A DNA stretch of 64,000 nt, from NCBI RefSeq assembly GCF_017744695.1, contig NZ_JAGIAS010000009.1, forward strand, positions 62,001-126,000, written 5' to 3'. The stretch comes from Dyadobacter sp. GTDB lineage: Bacteria; Bacteroidota; Bacteroidia; Cytophagales; Spirosomataceae. Made by a program: the position numbers and the translations under genes. Below the pieces are notes generated by a model that ran no database searches, had not been told where the DNA came from, and was given only the letters and a program-made list of their open reading frames with translations. Position 1 is the stretch's first letter. Every line of letters starts with the position of its first letter. Of this stretch, positions 61,198-64,000 are shown piece by piece.

Positions 61198-62730
61198 ATG
61201 AAAAAATTGACTTATACATTACAAAAAAGCCTGCTCGCCATGACGTTGACCGCATTGCTCGGCGGTTGCGTGGACCTGGAAGAAGCACCCAAATCGTTTG
61301 TTTCCTCCGACCAGTTCTTTAAAACCCAGGCCGATGCGCTCGCCGGAGTGAACGCGATCTATTTTCGCCTCAATTCCACCGGCCAGACACCTTATCACAT
61401 CCTTTTCTCGACGGGGATGGATATGATGACAGACGATGTGCAGCCAGGCCCGGGTGCCACCAATGCGGATGTGCGCTCCCAATCAGCGCTCTCGCATTCG
61501 TCGACCGGTCAGCGCGTACGCGAGATCTGGCAGCAGCATTACGACGCGGTCAACCGCGCCAATATCGCTATCGACAAAATCCCGCAGATCCAGATGGACG
61601 AAACTTTGCGCGGCCGGCTTGTGCTGGAAGCCAAATTCCTTCGGGGATTGTTTTATTTCAACCTGGTGCGTCTGTATGGCGATGTGCCGTTGATTCTGCA
61701 TGAGACTACCTCGCTGAGCCCCGCCGACCTGTACGTAGCGCGCGCGCCTGCGGAGCAGGTCTATCAGCAGATTATTCAGGATTTAAAGGACGCCGAGGCA
61801 TTGCCCAATGAGCCATTTGCCAAATCGGGCGCCAAATACGCGGCCGCCGATGCGGGGCGGGCAACGGGCGGCGCAGCCCGGTCGCTGCTAGCGAAGGTGT
61901 ACCTGACGCGCTATGACTATACCAATGCAATCCAGAAATCGAAGGAGGTGATCGACGGACCATTCGGTTACGCATTGTTTGCCGACTATTCGCACGCATT
62001 CCTGCCCGCTTACAAAAATGGCATCGAGCATGTTTTCTCCGCCCAGTTCGAATCCAACGCCGACTCGCACGGCAACAACCAGGCGATGCGCGAGGCGCCT
62101 ACGGGCATTCCCGGCCTGAACGGCAACTTTGCCGAGCAGCCGATGCCGGGTGTGTATGAGCTGTATTCGCCGGGCGACAAGCGCCGGGATGTGACATTCA
62201 TTACTTCCATCGTAAGCCCCACCAATGGGCAAACCTACAAATTGACTGTGAAGGACCCGGCTACGGGCGGCACCAGGCCCAACCCGCATTTTAACAAATG
62301 GTGGGACCCTGCGCAGGCCGGTAACCTGTCGCAATCCGCCGCCAACGTGTCGATCCTCAGGTTTTCCGATGTGCTGCTCATGCATGCCGAAGCCGAAAAC
62401 GAGCAGAATGGTCCGACAGCCGCCGCCTATGCATCCTACAACAAGGTGCGCCAGCGCGCGGGATTGGCCGGTTTGACCGCCGGCCTCTCACAAGCGCAGT
62501 TCCGCGACTCGCTGCGCGTGGACCGCCGGCTTGAATTCGTGTTCGAATATTCGCGCTGGTTCGATCTGATCCGTTACAAACCCTTGGAGGGGCCTGATGC
62601 TTATCTTATCAAATCCTTGCATGCCGCCGGTAAAACCAACGCGCAACCCAAGCACTACCTGTACCCGATACCACAGCAGGAAATCGATAACAATCCCAAG
62701 TTGCAGGGGCATCAGAATCCGGGTTGGTAG
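61198..62730 (+). CDS. SusD/RagB-family glycan-binding lipoprotein
   Basis: 510 aa from the ATG at 61198, chosen because it opens a lipoprotein signal with lipobox LLGGC (Cys24); an ATG at 61183 is in frame. SusD marks: AVNRANIAIDKIPQIQ, EAKFLRGLFYFNLVRLYGDVPLI, LLAKVYLTRYDYTNAI, RFSDVLLMHAEAENEQ, DRRLEFVFEYSRWFDLIRYK, YPIPQQEIDNNPKL near the end. Surface lipoprotein that caps the SusC barrel. Confidence 0.95.
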   Translation: MKKLTYTLQKSLLAMTLTALLGGCVDLEEAPKSFVSSDQFFKTQADALAGVNAIYFRLNSTGQTPYHILFSTGMDMMTDDVQPGPGATNADVRSQSALSHSSTGQRVREIWQQHYDAVNRANIAIDKIPQIQMDETLRGRLVLEAKFLRGLFYFNLVRLYGDVPLILHETTSLSPADLYVARAPAEQVYQQIIQDLKDAEALPNEPFAKSGAKYAAADAGRATGGAARSLLAKVYLTRYDYTNAIQKSKEVIDGPFGYALFADYSHAFLPAYKNGIEHVFSAQFESNADSHGNNQAMREAPTGIPGLNGNFAEQPMPGVYELYSPGDKRRDVTFITSIVSPTNGQTYKLTVKDPATGGTRPNPHFNKWWDPAQAGNLSQSAANVSILRFSDVLLMHAEAENEQNGPTAAAYASYNKVRQRAGLAGLTAGLSQAQFRDSLRVDRRLEFVFEYSRWFDLIRYKPLEGPDAYLIKSLHAAGKTNAQPKHYLYPIPQQEIDNNPKLQGHQNPGW

Positions 62731-62766
62731 ACAGTTTGATGTTTTGAAATCCTAAATAACTATCTC

Positions 62767-64000
62767 ATGATCAAAAAATTAGTACTAATGTCGCTGCTTG
62801 TGACCCAGGGATTCTGCCAGGCGTTCGCGCAGCAATCGACGGCTTCAAAACGGCCGAACATCATCCTTATTTACACCGATGATCAGCGTTTCGACGCGTT
62901 GAGCGTGGTGCAGAAAGAGCAGGGTGACAAGGCCCGGTTCCCGTGGTTCACCACGCCTAACCTGGACCGGCTTGCCGGCGAAGGTGTCCGGTTCCGGAAT
63001 GCATTTGTGATCAATTCGCTGTGCTCGCCCAGCCGCTCTACCATGCTTAACGGGCGCTACAATCATTTGAACGGCATTGCCAATAACCATACCGGGCTCA
63101 GCGATACCACCGTGACTTACGCGACCGAGCTGCGCAAGGCAGGCTACCGCACCGCATTCTTTGGCAAATGGCATATGGGCAAAGAATCCGGCAAACGTCC
63201 GGGATTCGATTATTCAGCCAGCTTCGTAGGCCAGGGCCAGTATTTCGATTGCCCGATCGAGATTAACGGCAAACCCGAGCCGAGCAAAGGCTGGGTGGAC
63301 GACGTTTCGACCACCAATGCGATCGAGTATATCAAGGCGCACCAAAGCGAGACGTTCCTGGTTACGCTCGCATTCAAATCCGGCCACGGGCCATTCCAGC
63401 CGCCCGCGCGACATAAGGATACTTTTGCGAACGTAAAACTGACCAAACCAACCACCGAAAACCTGGATTCGCCTTACAAGGGCCAGATCGAAACCCCGCG
63501 GCGCCAGAATAGCAACACAGGGCAGAACGCGGCGCAGAATACCACACCATCCGCATCCTGGACTGAAAACAACGATCAGAAGATCCGCAATTATTTCGGG
63601 GCATTAAAAGGCGTCGATGAAAACGTAGGCCGCGTGCTGCGCACGCTCGATTCGCTCAGGCTCGACCAGAATACGGTGGTCATCTTTTCCAGCGATAATG
63701 GCTTCTTCTTCGGAGAGCATGGCCTGGGAGACAAGCGGGCAGCATATGAGGAGTCGATCCGCATTCCGCTGCTGGTTCGTTACCCGGCCCGTTTTCCCAA
63801 AGGCAAGAAAATTGATAAAATCGTGCTAAACCTGGATAACGCACCTACATTGCTCGACCTGGCAGGCATTCAGCCGCCGGCTTCGTTCCAGGGTAAAAGC
63901 TGGGTGCCGCTCATCGAAGAGAAAGCCAAAGACTGGCGGACCTCGTTTCTCTATGAATATTTTTACGAGACGCCCTACAACACGCCGACCATCAAAGCCA
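62767..64000 (+). CDS. Sulfatase (formylglycine-dependent), truncated by window end
   Basis: 411 codons visible, no stop before the window ends. Signal peptide MIKKLVLMSLLVTQGFCQAFAQ. Metal-binding start RPNIILIYTDDQRFDAL, catalytic signature Cys86 in CSPSRSTMLNGRY (cysteine oxidised to formylglycine by a separate maturase), AFFGKWHMGKE, and FSSDNGFFFGEHGLGDKR. Family S1 type I sulfatase acting on a periplasmic sulfated sugar. Follows SusD by 36 nt, third gene of the putative utilisation locus. Confidence 0.93.
   Translation, partial: MIKKLVLMSLLVTQGFCQAFAQQSTASKRPNIILIYTDDQRFDALSVVQKEQGDKARFPWFTTPNLDRLAGEGVRFRNAFVINSLCSPSRSTMLNGRYNHLNGIANNHTGLSDTTVTYATELRKAGYRTAFFGKWHMGKESGKRPGFDYSASFVGQGQYFDCPIEINGKPEPSKGWVDDVSTTNAIEYIKAHQSETFLVTLAFKSGHGPFQPPARHKDTFANVKLTKPTTENLDSPYKGQIETPRRQNSNTGQNAAQNTTPSASWTENNDQKIRNYFGALKGVDENVGRVLRTLDSLRLDQNTVVIFSSDNGFFFGEHGLGDKRAAYEESIRIPLLVRYPARFPKGKKIDKIVLNLDNAPTLLDLAGIQPPASFQGKSWVPLIEEKAKDWRTSFLYEYFYETPYNTPTIKA

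Overview
The window reads as a chromosomal stretch of a Bacteroidota bacterium, most likely order Cytophagales and close to Dyadobacter/Spirosoma (inference from gene content, not a database match). Reasons: a SusC/SusD pair with a sulfatase, type IX secretion (T9SS) C-terminal sorting domains, a hybrid two-component system (HTCS), tandem Wzi-type capsule proteins, BshB1, the DUF4856/imelysin/HTTM/TonB receptor iron-type cluster, promoters of the Bacteroidota form TTG-N18-20-TAnnTTTG, and few clear Shine-Dalgarno sequences. No tRNA, rRNA or CRISPR array was seen.

Layout. 0-5.7 kb (minus): two tandem Wzi-like outer-membrane proteins, a CpsB-type phosphatase and an ABC exporter, an envelope/polysaccharide block. 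5.9-12.2 kb: DUF1080 protein, DUF1905/YdeI protein, AraC regulator divergent from an aldehyde dehydrogenase-DUF779 operon, then a DEAD-box helicase; three intergenic regions here carry an unusual repeat with an exact 10-bp period. 12.2-15.2 kb: DUF1361 membrane protein, a T9SS cargo with receptor-L repeats, and TruC. 15.2-21.9 kb: DUF1800-DUF1501-T9SS repeat protein operon, ended by a strong hairpin. 21.9-27.3 kb: degenerate response regulator, a 1-kb gene-poor gap, diheme cytochrome c, two LVIVD lipoproteins, an outer-membrane protein, a VOC protein. 27.3-33.5 kb (minus): DUF4856 lipoprotein, imelysin lipoprotein, HTTM protein and TonB receptor, probably one iron-related operon. 33.7-40.0 kb (minus): MsrB, M23/LysM endopeptidase with BshB1, TrxB, QueE with an OmpA/PD40 protein. 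40.1-41.4 kb: mnmE.

41.4-53.2 kb looks like a mobile region. The last 18 bp of mnmE (coding FCIGK-stop) recur at 50.04 and 53.17 kb. This is the target site class used by SGI1-like islands. The copies delimit two adjacent elements: element A (HTCS, O-methyltransferase, T9SS adhesin-like protein) and element B (BspA-like DUF285 protein and a frameshifted RhuM-Fic pseudogene). The 78 bp ending in the second and third copies align without gaps, as expected for related elements inserted in tandem at one site. No integrase gene is visible. The hairpin after the third copy may be the original mnmE terminator, displaced by about 11.7 kb.

53.4-57.4 kb: small metabolic and regulatory genes (SnoaL-like, MBL-fold, Crp/Fnr, secreted protein, VOC) mixed with decayed regulator fragments (AraC, HxlR). 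58.1-64 kb: SusC-SusD-sulfatase locus, probably for a sulfated glycan; the sulfatase runs off the end of the window.
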